Shown here in pieces: positions 32,532 to 43,619 of a stretch of 64,000 nt of DNA. Where the stretch lies: contig OX438749.1 in NCBI GenBank assembly GCA_949316235.1, positions 14,030,914 to 14,094,913 of the forward strand. The letters are read 5' to 3'. The notes below the pieces were generated by a model. The model was not told the origin of the DNA. It did no database searches and worked only from the letters and a program-made list of their open reading frames with translations. Source of the stretch: Oegoconia quadripuncta. Lineage: Eukaryota; Arthropoda; Insecta; Lepidoptera; Autostichidae. Both the position numbers and the translations under genes were made by a program. The stretch's first letter is position 1, and every line of letters starts with the position of its first letter.

Positions 32532-32816
32532 TGTCGTGATTGATATTTTATTTGATCATATTACCGTTTTTAAATGTGGCAACACTGCTTATAGTTGTTA
32601 TTGGTCCATGTTTGTGATTGGTTGTTAAACCACCAATCAGAGTTGAATACCTTCATTGTGGTAAAAGTGGTGGGAAAATCTTGTGCACGGGAAAAAACAG
32701 TCAGTTTTCGAGCAGTCTAGAGTCGTAGCTAGAAGCGGTAACACGTGTAACAGTGCTTTTGAGAATATTATTCTAAAATAAATAAGTGAGTACTATCTGG
32801 AGTTTAATTTATAAAA
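32532..32816 (+). repeat. 3' LTR
   Basis: 285 bases, by eye identical to the 5' LTR at 25956-26240. It is followed directly by ggacgttgattgcg, the continuation of the interrupted host repeat. Confidence 0.9.
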
Positions 32817-32906
32817 GGACGTTGATTGCGAAAATGACATTTATTTTGAAGCTAACCCCTTACGGGTTGCGATAGTGGTAGGGGTTGAAATCACAAATTC
32901 AAATTG

Positions 32907-33234
32907 GTGTCGAAGTCGAAGAGTCAAAGTCGAAGAGTCAATGTCGAAGATTCAAATTCGAAATTCAAAGTCGAAGGCTCAAAGTCGAAGGCTCAAATTC
33001 GAAGGCTCAAAGTCGAAGGCTCAAAGACGAAGGCTCAAATTCGAAGGCTCAAAGTCGAAGGCTGAAAGTCGAAGGCTCAAAGTCGAAGGCTAAAAGTCGA
33101 AGACTCAAAGTCGAAGACTCAAAGTCGAAAGCTCAAAGTCGAAGGCTCAAAGTCGAAGGCTCAAAATCGAAGGCTCAAAGTCGAAGGCTCAAAGTCAAAC
33201 GCTCAAAGTCGAAGACTCAAAGTCGAAAAGTAAA
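32907..33234 (+). repeat. Minisatellite, 14 bp unit (gtcgaaggctcaaa)
   Basis: About 23 units with small variations (gactc, gctga, attc). As 14 is not a multiple of three, the reading frames repeat every 42 bases as a basic SKAQSRRLKVEG pattern. These frames are a by-product of the repeat and not genes. The array is duplicated at 35121-35494. Confidence 0.9.
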
Positions 33235-33497
33235 ATTCATAGTCAAAGTCATGTCAAAGTCATAGTCAAAATCATAGTCAAAGTCATAGTCAAAATCATA
33301 GGCAAAGTCATAGTCAAAGTTATCGTCAAAATCATAGTCAAAGTCATAGTTAAAGTCATAGTCATAGGCAAAGTCATAGTCAAAGTCATAGTCGAAGTCA
33401 TAGTCAAAGTCATAGTCAATGTCAAAGTCATAGTCAAAGTCAAAGTCAAAGTCGTAGTCAATGTCATAGTCGAAGTCATAGTCACAGTCATAGTCAA
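33235..33497 (+). repeat. Minisatellite, 6/12 bp unit (gtcatagtcaaa)
   Basis: A (gtcata)(gtcaaa) alternation runs to 33497. On the minus strand it reads a DYDFDYDF polymer in one frame and MTLTMTLT in another, open only because the unit is a multiple of three. A shorter copy lies at 35496-35578. Confidence 0.9.
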
Positions 33498-33883
33498 AGG
33501 GGTGAATAGAGTTTCCAAATTTGGCACGTAGGTTCCTTACGAGGTCTAGGGGAGCACTAAGAAAGGATTTTTCAAGAAAGGATTTTTCAAAATTCACCCT
33601 TTAAGGGGGTGAAACAGAGGTGGGAAGTTTGTATGAAGAAACAGTATAACTTGGACATTTCGACTATTTTCGACTCGAAACTTCGCAAGAGTACTCCTAA
33701 GAACAAGTAAGCTAATACGTGTTTTGAGATTTTTCGAAAAACAACCCCATGGGTTGTGAAATGGGGGTTAAAACCATAAAATCGATATTGGTGTCGTTAT
33801 TTAGGTTTTATGGGATGTTGATTATGAAAATGACATTTATTTTAAGTTAACCCTCTAGGGTTGAGATAGGGGTGGGGGTTGCT

Positions 33884-34171
33884 CACGAGGACACGGCGCA
33901 GCATACCCTAGAGGAATGCCCAGCTTGGGCAGGGGAGCGCCGCGACCTCGTCGCAGCGGTAGGGGACGATCTCTCCTTGCCGGCCGTAGTCAAGGCTATG
34001 GTTGGCGACGAGAGGTCGTGGAAAGCGGTCCTCTCCTTCTGCGAGTGCGTGCTCTCGCAGAAGGAGGCGGCGGAGAGAGAGAGGGAGGCCGATCCCTCCT
34101 CTCAGCCCATCCGCCGCAGACGCACAGGGACCCGGAGAAGGGCTTATGCCCACCTTCTCCCCCCTACCTAG
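33884..34171 (+). pseudogene. C-terminus of an R1-like LINE ORF2
   Basis: The frame reads DTAQHTLEECPAWAGERR, then a stretch with LSLPAVVKAMVGDERSWKAV and a Glu/Arg-rich tail ending at the TAG 34169-34171. Established knowledge: the H...ECPAW segment belongs to the C-terminal zinc-knuckle region of R1-group elements. Only about 95 codons survive because of 5' truncation; the remaining frame is unbroken, so the insertion is recent. Confidence 0.88.
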
Positions 34172-34539
34172 CGAGGCTGGGTGGTGACTCGGGGGGGTCA
34201 CCACCCACACGCAAGCCTCGCGAGAAGGCGCGCGTGGTGTTCCCACGCACCTTCTTGAGGTGGCTGGACCGGGGGTATTCCTCCCCGCTCCAGCCCAGAG
34301 GAGGGCCCGCCGCCGCTGTTGACCTGGCGGCGGGCACCGCGCTGGCGTGGCTGCGGACGAATACCGAGTTGGTACCCGTGGTCACGCCGACAACGGTGCG
34401 CCCGAAGGAACACCCAGGAGTTTTTAGTCGGTAGGTCGGCACCTTCTGTGCCGAAGTCCGACATAATCCGCCCCCCTCCCCCGAGGAGGGCGGATAAGCA
34501 TGAGCGTTTCTCCTGGTAAAAAAAAAAAAAAAAAAAAAA
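33884..34539 (+). mobile_element. 5'-truncated R1-clade-like LINE with 15 bp target duplication
   Basis: 656 bases ending in a run of about 22 A, bounded by the same 15 bases ggggtgggggttgct at 33869-33883 and 34540-34554. It is markedly GC-rich compared with the rest of the window. The 3'UTR after 34171 includes tttttagtcggtaggtcgg and aagtccgacataatccgcc. Confidence 0.92.
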
Positions 34540-35120
34540 GGGGTGGGGGTTGCTACCAAAAAAGTCTATATTGGACAACCCCCTGTGGTGTGAAATGGGG
34601 GTTAAAACCATATAATCGATAATGGTGTCGTTATTTAGATTTTATGGGATGTTGATTATGAATATGACATTTATTTTAAGTTAACCCTCTAGGGTTGAGA
34701 TAGGGGTGGAGGTTGATACCAAAAAAGTCAATATTGGTGTCATTATTTAGGTTTTTTGGGACGTTGATTACGAAAATGCCATTTGTTTTGAAGCTAACCC
34801 CTTGGGATTAGAGAATGAGATAAGGGTGAGTTGAGATTTTTCGAAAAACAGCCCCCTGGGGTGTGAAATGGGGGTTGAAACCATAAAAGCGATATTGGTG
34901 TCGTTATTTAGGTTTTTTGGGATGTTGATTATGAAAATGACATTTATTTTAAGCCAACCCTCTAGGGGTGAGATAGGGGTGGGGGATGATACCAAAAAAG
35001 TCTATATTGGTGTCGTTATTTAGGTTTTTTGGGACGTTGATTGCGAAAATATATTTATTTTGAAGCTAACCCCTTACGGGTTGCGATAGTGGTAGGGGTT
35101 GAAATCACAAATTCAAATTG

Positions 35121-35494
35121 GTGTCGAAGTCGAAGAGTCAAAGTCGAAGAGTCAATGTCGAAGATTCAAATTCGAAATTCAAAGTCGAAGGCTCAAAGTT
35201 GAAGGCTCAAATTCGAAGGCTCAAAGTCGAAGGCTCAAAGTCGAAGGCTCAAAGTCGAAGGCTCAAAGACGAAGGCTCAAATTCGAAGGCTCAAAGTCGA
35301 AGGCTGAAAGTCGAAGGCTCAAAGTCGAAGGCTAAAAGTCGAAGACTCAAAGTCGAAGACTCAAAGTCGAAGACTCAAAGTCGAAAGCTCAAAGTCGAAG
35401 GTTTAAAGTCGAAGGCTCAAAATCGAAGGCTCAAAGACGAAGGCTCAAAGTCGAAAGCTCAAAGTCGAAGGCTCAAAGTCGAAGACTCAAAGTA
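35121..35494 (+). repeat. Minisatellite, 14 bp unit, second copy
   Basis: Same unit as 32907-33234, slightly longer, within the right duplicated unit. It passes at 35496-35578 into the gtcatagtcaaa array, which is much shorter than its partner. Confidence 0.9.
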
Positions 35495-35774
35495 AAATTC
35501 ATAGTCAAAGTCATGTCAAAGTCATAGTCAAAATCATAGTCAAAGTCATAGTCAAGTCATAGTCGAAGTCATAGTCTTTTAATGGATCCCTGTCTTAATT
35601 CATTTACCTGGCAAAACACCAACATGGTTCCACATACCTGTTATCTGCCCAGGGTCTTTTCCTGTTTGAGATAAACTCTACATGGTAATTTTTCTGCTGA
35701 ATGTATTCCCGTGGGAAAGTAATAAAGTGTTGATTCATGTAGTCTACGCGGACGAAGTCGCGGGCAGCTGCTAG

Positions 35775-36534
35775 TTAGGTATAAGAACAGCATTACTTTA
35801 CTTTATTCGGGAAAATAACAGCGTCATATGATATATATTGTACTTGTTACATAGATTGCAGCCCAAAAGGGCTTTCCACATTTTACTATTTGATAAGTAA
35901 CTACGTAAACCCTTACTTTATAAACCTTATTCAGTTTAGAGAGTTCTTTAAAATAACATTTTGATATTTGACGTTTCGACAAGTGAACGTCTTGGAGCGC
36001 AAACGTTTTCAGTGATTAAACATTTTGGTACTACAAGGGTTATGTAGGTATAAAATATTACGTGGCTTACGCTTATCCCCTTTGCAAGTAATGTTTTTAC
36101 CGCCGTCGCCGACTTTTCCAGAACAAAAAACTACTAACTATATTTGAAACGTTATACGCGCATATTTCAGTATATTTTTTGCTCTTGTTTTTTTTTCTCA
36201 GCATAAAGTTGGAGATACGGTCCTCGTGGGACTTTTCCGAGCTCGTTTCGTACCACAATGCAATATTCAGGTATCGGCGTCGTCGACTTTTACACCAAAT
36301 AGAGACAGACGTACTTGCTCGGGCTTTTCCATTTTTCTTCTTTCGTTGCTGTCGCTCAAATCTTTTTAAACGATTTAGGTGTTAAAGATAGCGATTTTAT
36401 TAAAGCTGTGAAACTAAAAATGTAAATACCATCGAACAAAGGTCCACTTGATAATTTAGAGTTCAAACATGGTCCGCAAACTGCATTGATTCTTACTAGA
36501 GAACAAAATTAGGTTTGATATACGTGATTTTATT
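35775..36534. other. No gene recognised
   Basis: AT-rich. The frame at 36179-36385 and the slightly GC-richer patch 36210-36330 lack any motif. Confidence 0.4.
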
Positions 36535-36765
36535 TGGGTCACTGGCTATCTTATTTCGAAACGGTTGGAACGAAAAATATATAACATTACTATCAATATT
36601 GCTGCATCATGCCAAACTCAGATAGGATGGCCGTAGGTAGGCGGAAATTTAAAAATGCCCTATCACCAACCAAACCAAGTACTAAACATGTACTCAACAG
36701 GGAATGGAACTCGCGACATCCGTTTTGCCAATTTCATACTGTATCGAGTTACCTATGTTATCGCA
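36535..36765 (-). mobile_element. SINE family B, old copy
   Basis: It contains ggtcactggctatcttat, a worn caggcggacattt and taccaaccaaaccaagta-type blocks, then a damaged B-box (gagttccattccctg on the minus strand). It is the most diverged copy of this family on the minus strand. Confidence 0.6.
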
Positions 36766-36929
36766 AGGCTTACAAGGTTACTTAGTAGCTAGCCGTATGT
36801 AGTTACCTGTTAACGTAGGTACCTACTAACTTACAAAGACATTGAAAGAGACCCTTCTATGTAGCTGTATAGAGTTCACAGACAATAGTTTATCACTTGC
36901 TTTGGTCTATCGTGATTTGACCGCCACCA

Positions 36930-37170
36930 TCTGCCCAAATAATACAGACCGGAAAGGAAAAGGTGGAGCGAACGAACCTTAAATCTTGAGGACAGCACAT
37001 TTTACTAGAAACGAACTTCCTAAATGTTCCGGAACGTCTTCAGCGGCGTAGATAGCGGCAACGTCCAGGTGTAGGAGCACGTGAGAGCATGGTTTGTCGG
37101 AGTCACGTAGGCGTTTTTCAGAAACACCCCAGAGGTTTTAGTCGTAGAAATAGTCCGACATAACCAGAAG
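36930..37170 (+). pseudogene. Relic possibly of an R1-like LINE 3' end
   Basis: gcaacgtccaggtgtagg (37069-37086) and ggttttagtcg ... tagtccgacataa (37134-37162) resemble the 3'UTR of the R1-type insertion (34415-34465). No frame survives. Confidence 0.35.
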
Positions 37171-37379
37171 GCCAAAGGATTTTACCTAGGTAAAGAAAGT
37201 GGACAAAAAAGTCAATTACCTAATGGACTTTGGCTCCTGATATTTAAATACCAAGTATTAATATTATACCCAAATATCCATAGATCAGGTCAATACATTA
37301 GAAGTCGAATATTATAAGGTGGAGCAGAGAAATTGTCAATACTTAGCAGCTCAACATTTCACTAGGGGATAATATTAAC

Positions 37380-37745
37380 TTTCGCAAAGTTGCTGTCTCT
37401 CAGTCTTTTACAGGATGTATTTCGGGGAGTGTGCGTTGTAATTTACATAATCTTATTCGACCGTCGCCCTTCCATCTTCGGACTAAGGTGTGGGGAGGGA
37501 TTCCACTCGTATATAGTTAATACCTATGCCGAACATTTGCACTCCGAAGTTCGACTCTTCATTCATCATCCGAACAGCCACGCCATGGAACTCCCTCCCG
37601 GCGTCAGTCTTTCCTGAATCCTACAACCTTGGGATCTTCAAGAGCAGAGTGAATAGGCATTTACTGGGATCGCGTGCTTCACCACATCGTCACTTTCCAT
37701 CAGGTGAGATTGTGGTCAAACGCGTATCCAGTCAAACGTAAAAAA
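37380..37745 (+). pseudogene. C-terminus of a Jockey/CR1-type LINE reverse transcriptase
   Basis: From about 37545 one frame reads FIIRTATPWNSLPASVFPES, then YNLGIFKSRVNRHLL and FPSGEIVVKR to the TAA at 37739-37741 and an A-run. RTxxxWNSLPxxVF...FKxRVNxHL is the standard C-terminal block of these elements. The preceding part lies in another frame (37390-37617), so the copy is frameshifted and 5'-truncated. Confidence 0.8.
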
Positions 37746-40229
37746 AAAATACCAATAGTAAATTTAAAAGCTATCACAAAATAGAAACTGTGTGCAAGCA
37801 AGAACATTGAATTGCTCTGCGATATTCAGTGTTTATTTTTTGTTTCGTGAAATCAAAAATTGAAATAATATTTGATGTGTATCTGAAATATTTACTTATT
37901 TTAAAAACACCTTGATATTACTGTTAATTTTTCTCTGCCTCCTCAGCCTTGAGAATATGCTAAATGTCCTATGAATTAACAAACATTTGAATATTGAGTT
38001 AATGCACTAATCGATAGGGTCAACAGGGTCAAATCTTATTAATTAATATCTGAAATTAAAGACATACTACGATATCTAATAATATCGCTTTAAATTTTAT
38101 CTCAAGTAAGAAATTGTGTGGTAGGTAGTTACAAAAAAAAGGAATAGGAATGCACTTATTACTATTCTCAATGTTTTAGGTAACTACTTTCCCTCCACCT
38201 ACTTGTTTTTTTTCATTCTGTGTACCTCTGTTAAACAGTACAGTATTCAACTAGACTTTTCTCTTCCTCTGGGGCTCCTGAAAGGTGACTAATGGCACTA
38301 TTCTTGATAAAGATCAAGAATGTGCAATCCAGTCTCTAGAATAGAACCATTGTCAAGTCAATGTAACACCGGATCGATCTGCCGCTTCCTGAGTGGCCAT
38401 TAGCAAGGATGTAGCACTCTCGCGGTCTCACGGCTCGAGGGCTCTCCTCTCGAGAGGCTGCTTTACCCTCACATGTCACAATATGTTTCAAGTCAATTGC
38501 TCAGCCGAATTAAACCATGTTTAGTTTTCGCACTTCAAATTCTAGTTTGATCAGTGATTCGAAGTGTTTGCTGGATGTTGATGAGGGTTTAGTTAAATGT
38601 TGTATGGAGGGTATGAATGACTGTTGAACGTGTCCTACGAAGCGAACAGTTGATAACAATTGGTTTGGCTTAAAAAGTGATAGATAGAAAGAGTTTATCC
38701 CACACGTGTTTCCATATTAAACATTTATTATATTTTGAGGGTGATACAAGTAAAGAGAAAAACAATTGTAATCTGTCAATTTGCAGTAGGACAAAAGCAT
38801 ATATGCTGTTAGGTAAACTATTTATAGACCAAAAAGCGAATCAGACAACATGCTGTAAGGCAAATTACCCATAGGAAAATATACGATTATACATAAAGCA
38901 CAACAAAACACGATCGTGGCAAAAGGGATTACAGAAATACTCCTACCGATGAAAAATGCGTTCGAGGCACCATCTACCAAATCCAAACTTTAAATAAGTA
39001 TAAGCAGGATACATAGATCTAAAAAGTTAGTAGAAAACATTAGCAAAATATTGAATTTAAAAGAATATATTGCATTTTTTTCTGTAACTATGGAAAACCA
39101 AAAAAAAATTCAATTAATCCAACCAATTTAGTTTGAATACTCTTTTTTGAAAATTCATTACGAACTACATACATATTAATTCATTACGATAAATTTGGAC
39201 TTGAACGATTGAAGGAATACCGAGCGGGGAAAACCCTCTTAACCTTTGAATCCAATTCAGCACTACCACTTTGGAGCTTAGAATTTTAAGCAATTTTAAT
39301 GCGCTAGTAGGTACATACATCTAATGCTACAGAATACATAATAATGTTAATGCCCATAAATTATCAGGCAAGAGTACTTAACCGCAAAAGTATGGTATAT
39401 TACATGTAATATGCATTCGGGCACATGTGGGAGTTATTAGGAAAAGTGGAAATTGTAATAAGGGGCACTTCCAGGACTCATATATGTTCATTCACGCATA
39501 CTGTAGTGCCGGTAATGAGTCCCCTCCGCTAGTAAAGTGTGCAATATTCTAGAATGCTTGTAAGTATAGTCAGAGGTAACCGCCATCAGATTTTTCTACA
39601 GAATACAGGTAGATATAGTAAACCTATTTCTTTCCGTTGAAGTTCAGAGTGTTAGGGGGGTCGACGCAAAGCCTTAAGAGGGTGATATTTTAAGTCCTTT
39701 GGGACATTTTAAAAGAAACTTATCTTAGTAGGTACAAGAGGTTATGGTATTTGAGATATACCTACAGTTTTTTTATGGAAAAAGTTTAAATCATAGGTAT
39801 ACGTATAAACAGATCGAGTATACACTTCAGTATAAAAAAAACATTTACTTTTTCTAAGATTTTACCTTTCACTTGCATATTATATAAGAGCAAATGATAA
39901 AGAAATTTAAAAAATTAATCTCGCTTAAAGTATGTTTACCTATACTAAAGTGAGTTTGGCTGAAAATGTCATAAATAACTCTTTAACTATGTGAGTAAAG
40001 AAATTTATTTCTCAAAAGAATAATTACAATTCACTCTTACATGAGAAAATTTACATAAAATATTTGTTAATTACTATTACGAGCGTATTATTAACTAAAT
40101 TAATAACGGAAAATCGTGGGTAAGAAAACACAACTCTTTAACTATACCACTCATAAAGCATTTTGCATCGACCTTCTTAAACCCTGTATATCTCCTTTCT
40201 CCATTCATTCGTCATATTGTCATACACAG
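37746..40229. other. AT-rich stretch without recognised genes
   Basis: Nothing coding is supported. A small GC-rich palindromic patch (ggctcgagggctctcctctc, about 38430-38460) is unexplained. Confidence 0.45.
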
Positions 40230-40354
40230 GCAGTGGCGGCCCTGGCCTACCCTAACAAAATTGTAGGCTTTCCTCGAAATGCATTGTTAAGACAGCTGAT
40301 TCATATTGATATAAATAGAGAATATTCTAAACAGTTGTGGAGATCGCTAAAAGA
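40230..40354 (+). CDS. Candidate internal exon, protein not recognised
   Basis: The sequence tgtcatacacag (ends 40229) is a good acceptor, and GTAAGT (40355-40360) is a perfect donor core. Between them 125 bases are open in one frame, starting in phase 0 and ending in phase 2. They read VAALAYPNKIVGFPRNALLR and QLIHIDINREYSKQLWRSLK. The region is GC-richer than its surroundings and has a soluble, amphipathic, protein-like composition. I do not recognise the family, and no partner exon within 10 kb is evident. It could be a chance frame between two splice-like sites. Confidence 0.4.
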
Positions 40355-40574
40355 GTAAGTTATTATTTTGTACTTAGTTGTATTTTTTCACACTTAATAG
40401 TAAAAAAAATATTATTCTGTCTACCATGTGACAAAACGTTGTGTATGCCTTGCACATAGGACTAACCTATAATAGACCAATAAGTCCCTTCGTGTATAGG
40501 TACTTAATCTTGGAGGATTAAGGACCACATTGCTACGTTACTCATACAACTCTTAATCTCTTCATATAAAGAGC

Positions 40575-40769
40575 CACAGATTAGAGTGCTCCAAAGAGGG
40601 TTTGCTTGGAGTTTTCAATGCGTCCTCGATTTGATAGTACCTAGTTCACATTCCCTTATGTCGCCCTTTTCCGGATTTTCATTCACATTATTGAAGGATT
40701 TGAACACCTGGTGTTCACAAACAATGGATTTTGAATTGTATCTGAGTCGCGGCAGTCAATGTATTAATC
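40575..40769. repeat. Dispersed repeat, related to 5780-6005
   Basis: It shares gtcgcggcagtcaatgtattaatc and earlier blocks with 5780-6005, and is truncated by the SINE inserted at 40770. Confidence 0.45.
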
Positions 40770-41100
40770 TTTTTTTTTTATGCACGACGGGTTCGTACTT
40801 GACCTCAATCACACCTGATGTTAAGTGAAGATGAGGTCGAAGGTGGAAGCGTACTGACCCGGAAACCCCAACACATTTGGGGGACTGGTTATCTTATCTC
40901 TAACAACCGGAACACAACAATGCTATTAACATTGCTGCTTGGCGGCAGATTTAGATAAGATGGTGGTAGCTAGCCAGGCGGACATTTAAAATGCCCTACC
41001 ACCAACCAAACCGAGTACTTAAACATGTACCCCGCTGGGGATCGAACCCGCGACCTCCGAATCGTAAACCCAATGTTGTTTACATTGAGCCACGGAGGTG
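40770..41100 (-). mobile_element. SINE family B, full length
   Basis: T-run at 40770-40779, then the reverse complement of the family. The head on the minus strand is cacctccgtggctcaatgt with A-box-like tggctcaatg, and the B-box ggttcgatccccagcgggg is intact. It is the cleanest minus-strand copy. Confidence 0.88.
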
Positions 41101-41227
41101 GTTCCTGACAGATTTAAAATATAGTAAATACGATTCATCATTAAGTAATATATAATACACGGTATCTACTAAAATCCTATTGGGGTCAACAAGATAAACA
41201 AATTTTCTAACTTTCCTTTTCTTTCAT

Positions 41228-41625
41228 TTAGGCACAACGGGTTAGCACTTGACCTCAATCATACCTGATGTTAAGTGAAGGTGAGGCCGATGGTGGAGCG
41301 TACTGACCCGAAAACCCCATCTTATTTTAAACCTAACTTTAGGAAATTCACGAAAAAATTTTGGACTGCAAATTAAAATAACTAAGTAACTAAGTTTATC
41401 ATAATCTATTGATATAACTTTATGATTTTGTAACAGTGGTCGGATTCTAATTAAAACTTGACCGATGATCTTAAAGGCTATCTTAGCTTAAACAACCCGA
41501 ATACCACAGTGCTATCACAACATTGATTTTTAGGTAGGCAGACATGTATAATTGCTCTACCACCAACCAAACCGAGTACTAAACACATACAATCGGTGTC
41601 ACAGCACAGTTAATCATAAAGAGCT
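41228..41625 (-). mobile_element. SINE family B, old copy split by about 140 bases
   Basis: 41230-41325 matches the 3' part (ttagcacttgacctcaatca), and 41480-41620 matches the 5' part (accaccaaccaaaccgag). Unrelated AT-rich bases lie between. Confidence 0.6.
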
Positions 41626-42242
41626 ATTTACGTGGTTAATTCCCTGACACAACTGTCTAAGTCTAAATGATTTTTCGTTGCAATAAAAAAGAAGGAGATT
41701 ACTACAGAGAACCACGAATGGTATAAGTTAAATAAGAAATGTGCGCGCATTCGGACTTTATGAAGATTTTGGGCAGAGCACTCTCGAGTTCCTCTCCTGC
41801 CCGTAAAGCTTAAAAGGCACTAACCTACCAGCAATCGATCATAGTAAAAAAATACTATTATTGATCATGTATGACAAATTATGACAGGGCAATCGAGCCC
41901 GCGACTTCGTTTACATTCAGTTACGAAGCGATTATGTAACCTATGTGGGAGAGTAAACTATTTGATTATTAGCCCGTGGCGTGCGTGATGAATTATGAAT
42001 GTAACTAACAATGGTAAGTACTGGGATCCAACCCTAAGTTTGAACGATAATACCAAAACTAATCGTTTATACCAAATAATTTTACGTACTTTATTAGTTT
42101 CTAAATCTCTAAATGTTAGCTTTGTATGTCTAAATCTTAGTCTTTTCCGTTCAATATGCTCACAGAATTTTGTATTACATTTACTTTTTATTCTTTTTTT
42201 TCTTTATATTGAAAACTCTTACTCGAACAGCTTCATATAATA
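41626..42242. other. No gene recognised
   Basis: A worn B-box-like cgagcccgcgacttcg at 41892-41907 hints at another SINE remnant. The frame at 41995-42240 is AT-rich and motif-free. Confidence 0.4.
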
Positions 42243-42487
42243 TGTAGTGGCTCCTGCGTCACAGGCTCTGCTTAGTGCGGGACTCACAGGTAATGCATGT
42301 CATTTTGTTAGCTGTAGGATTGTAGTAGCATATATATATTTATTTATGTATAACTCCTTTGTGAAATTCAATAAATTATTCAATCAATCAACGCTTTATT
42401 GTTTATATAAGGAAAGTACATGTAAATTTCTTATATAAATTACAAATTAGACGGCCTTATCGGTAATATCGGTAATCCAGGCAAACC
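42243..42487 (+). repeat. Two adjoining LINE/SINE tail-like repeats
   Basis: 42243-42395 starts gtagtggctcctgcgtcaca, matching the right end of 22110-22505 in reverse complement. 42383-42487 (aatcaacgctttattg ... gacggccttatcggtaa) is a minus-strand tail related to 63020-63135. Confidence 0.55.
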
Positions 42488-43619
42488 TATAATGACAGAA
42501 TTCAATACGAGTAATTAAGTGGGTTAGCACAAATAATTCCCCAATTGTTGAGTACATCTGAAAGTTCTGCATATTGAATTCCAGAAGTTGTATCCTAAAG
42601 TATGACAAACATTAATTCTATATGTGATGAAACACAAAAATAACTAAATAATTTGAACAAATAAAATGGTATAATATATATCCATACATACATACCAATT
42701 AATTAAATTACATATATATTATCCTTATTCTTAAAGTGGTAAAATAAAATAATTTATGTCGTTGGATAGGTCGTTCCAAAAATATTAGGGGTTATCATAT
42801 GAACACTTTTTCGACTCAGGGATCCGTTTACTAAGTATAAACACGGGGCTTGTCTACAACAAGTGGCATACGTTTCTAAAACAAACTTTAATGCTTCATT
42901 TCTCGCAACTGATAGGATGTCAATAAATGGCGAACAGTTGATGGCCAATCAGCTGCCAGAGATGAGGTATTAGAGTTTGTTGTGTTTTTAATATTTTTTG
43001 GTTGGTACATATTCTTCTTTACTAAGCGAAACTCTGATCAATTTTTCGATAATTCATCGGTAAGTAAATACTAAAGAGGTGATCTATTTGATCAAAGATA
43101 ATAAAATATACCATGGCTAAAATGTTATAGGTTTTATTAGGAAAACTTTACTTATTAGTGAGACCAAATATACACCATAGTGGATACTAGAATCTAGTAT
43201 AACTATGATCTAGTAACTAGATCACAATTATTTTATAAGGACAGAACCAAAAGGAAAATACCCTGTAGTCCGATTAACTGTGACGAGACAGATGAAATAT
43301 GGGGTGTAAATCTCCTTTGTGTACAACGCTGATCAATATTTGTCTAAAAATACGTAAGCCTTAATTGGGATGTACTTGAAGTAACAAAGGAGAGAAATTC
43401 TTTTGTTCTGTTCATTAGTATCGGCAATGGCTTTGAGCTCGATGCAGATAAGGCACGATGTGTATAAACCAATATTTGCTACTATTTCGTTTTTGCACTC
43501 AATTTAAGTGATTTATTTAGCTATCGGACTGGCTACTTTCGCACCGACACGTATACAATCACACACAAATAACACACATGCACACACATACATAATATAT
43601 TACACTTGTTATCATTTTA
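42488..43619. other. No gene recognised
   Basis: AT-rich. A 64-codon minus-strand frame at 42754-42948 has no family that I know. A CA-rich run lies at 43550-43595. Confidence 0.45.

Larger units (their letters stand above)
25955..32816 (+). mobile_element. Ty3/gypsy LTR retrotransposon, apparently intact and young
   Basis: Two 285 bp direct repeats (25956-26240 and 32532-32816) flank a leader, one gag-pol frame and a short 3' region. I found no difference between the LTRs. Aligning the flanks with the other unit copy (ttttttgggacgttgatt) gives an insertion inside 'ggac' with a short target duplication of about 3 bases (gga). Exact ends are ambiguous by one or two bases because both LTRs are preceded by 'gaa'. 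There is no env ORF. Lack of visible stops and identical LTRs suggest a recent insertion. Confidence 0.92.
33507..35578 (+). repeat. Internal duplicated unit, right copy (contains the R1-type LINE)
   Basis: It repeats 25115-25954 plus 32817-33497 in the same orientation, interrupted at 33884-34539 by a LINE. Differences are few, for example a short local duplication of aagaaaggatttttca near 33560-33590 and different minisatellite lengths. Each copy carries an insertion the other lacks, so both insertions followed the duplication. Confidence 0.85.
25034..35774 (+). mobile_element. Helitron-like non-autonomous element swollen to 10.7 kb by duplications and nested insertions
   Basis: The left end is TCtaaatatataaagg after an A (25033), followed by an (ACTG)n run (25056-25084) and acatatcaacgcacaggc. 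The right end is cgcggacgaagtcgcgggc ... CTAG at 35771-35774 before a T. The TC start, CTAG end, A/T insertion site and this terminal sequence match a Helitron-type family common in Lepidoptera. No Rep/helicase is encoded. The interior consists of two units (25115-33500 and 33507-35578) that are copies of each other, each interrupted by a different retrotransposon. The boundary assignment is inference from end motifs. Confidence 0.7.

Noticed and set aside
33217..33597. Minus-strand open frame coding an Asp/Tyr/Phe polymer, and plus-strand SKAQSRRLKVEG frames
   Set aside because: They are translations of minisatellites and have no start context, splice signals or nonrepetitive part.
34164..34611. 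Minus-strand and alternative plus-strand frames over the GC-rich R1-type insertion
   Set aside because: Shadows of the GC-rich LINE 3' end; only the DTAQHTLEECPAW frame matches a family.
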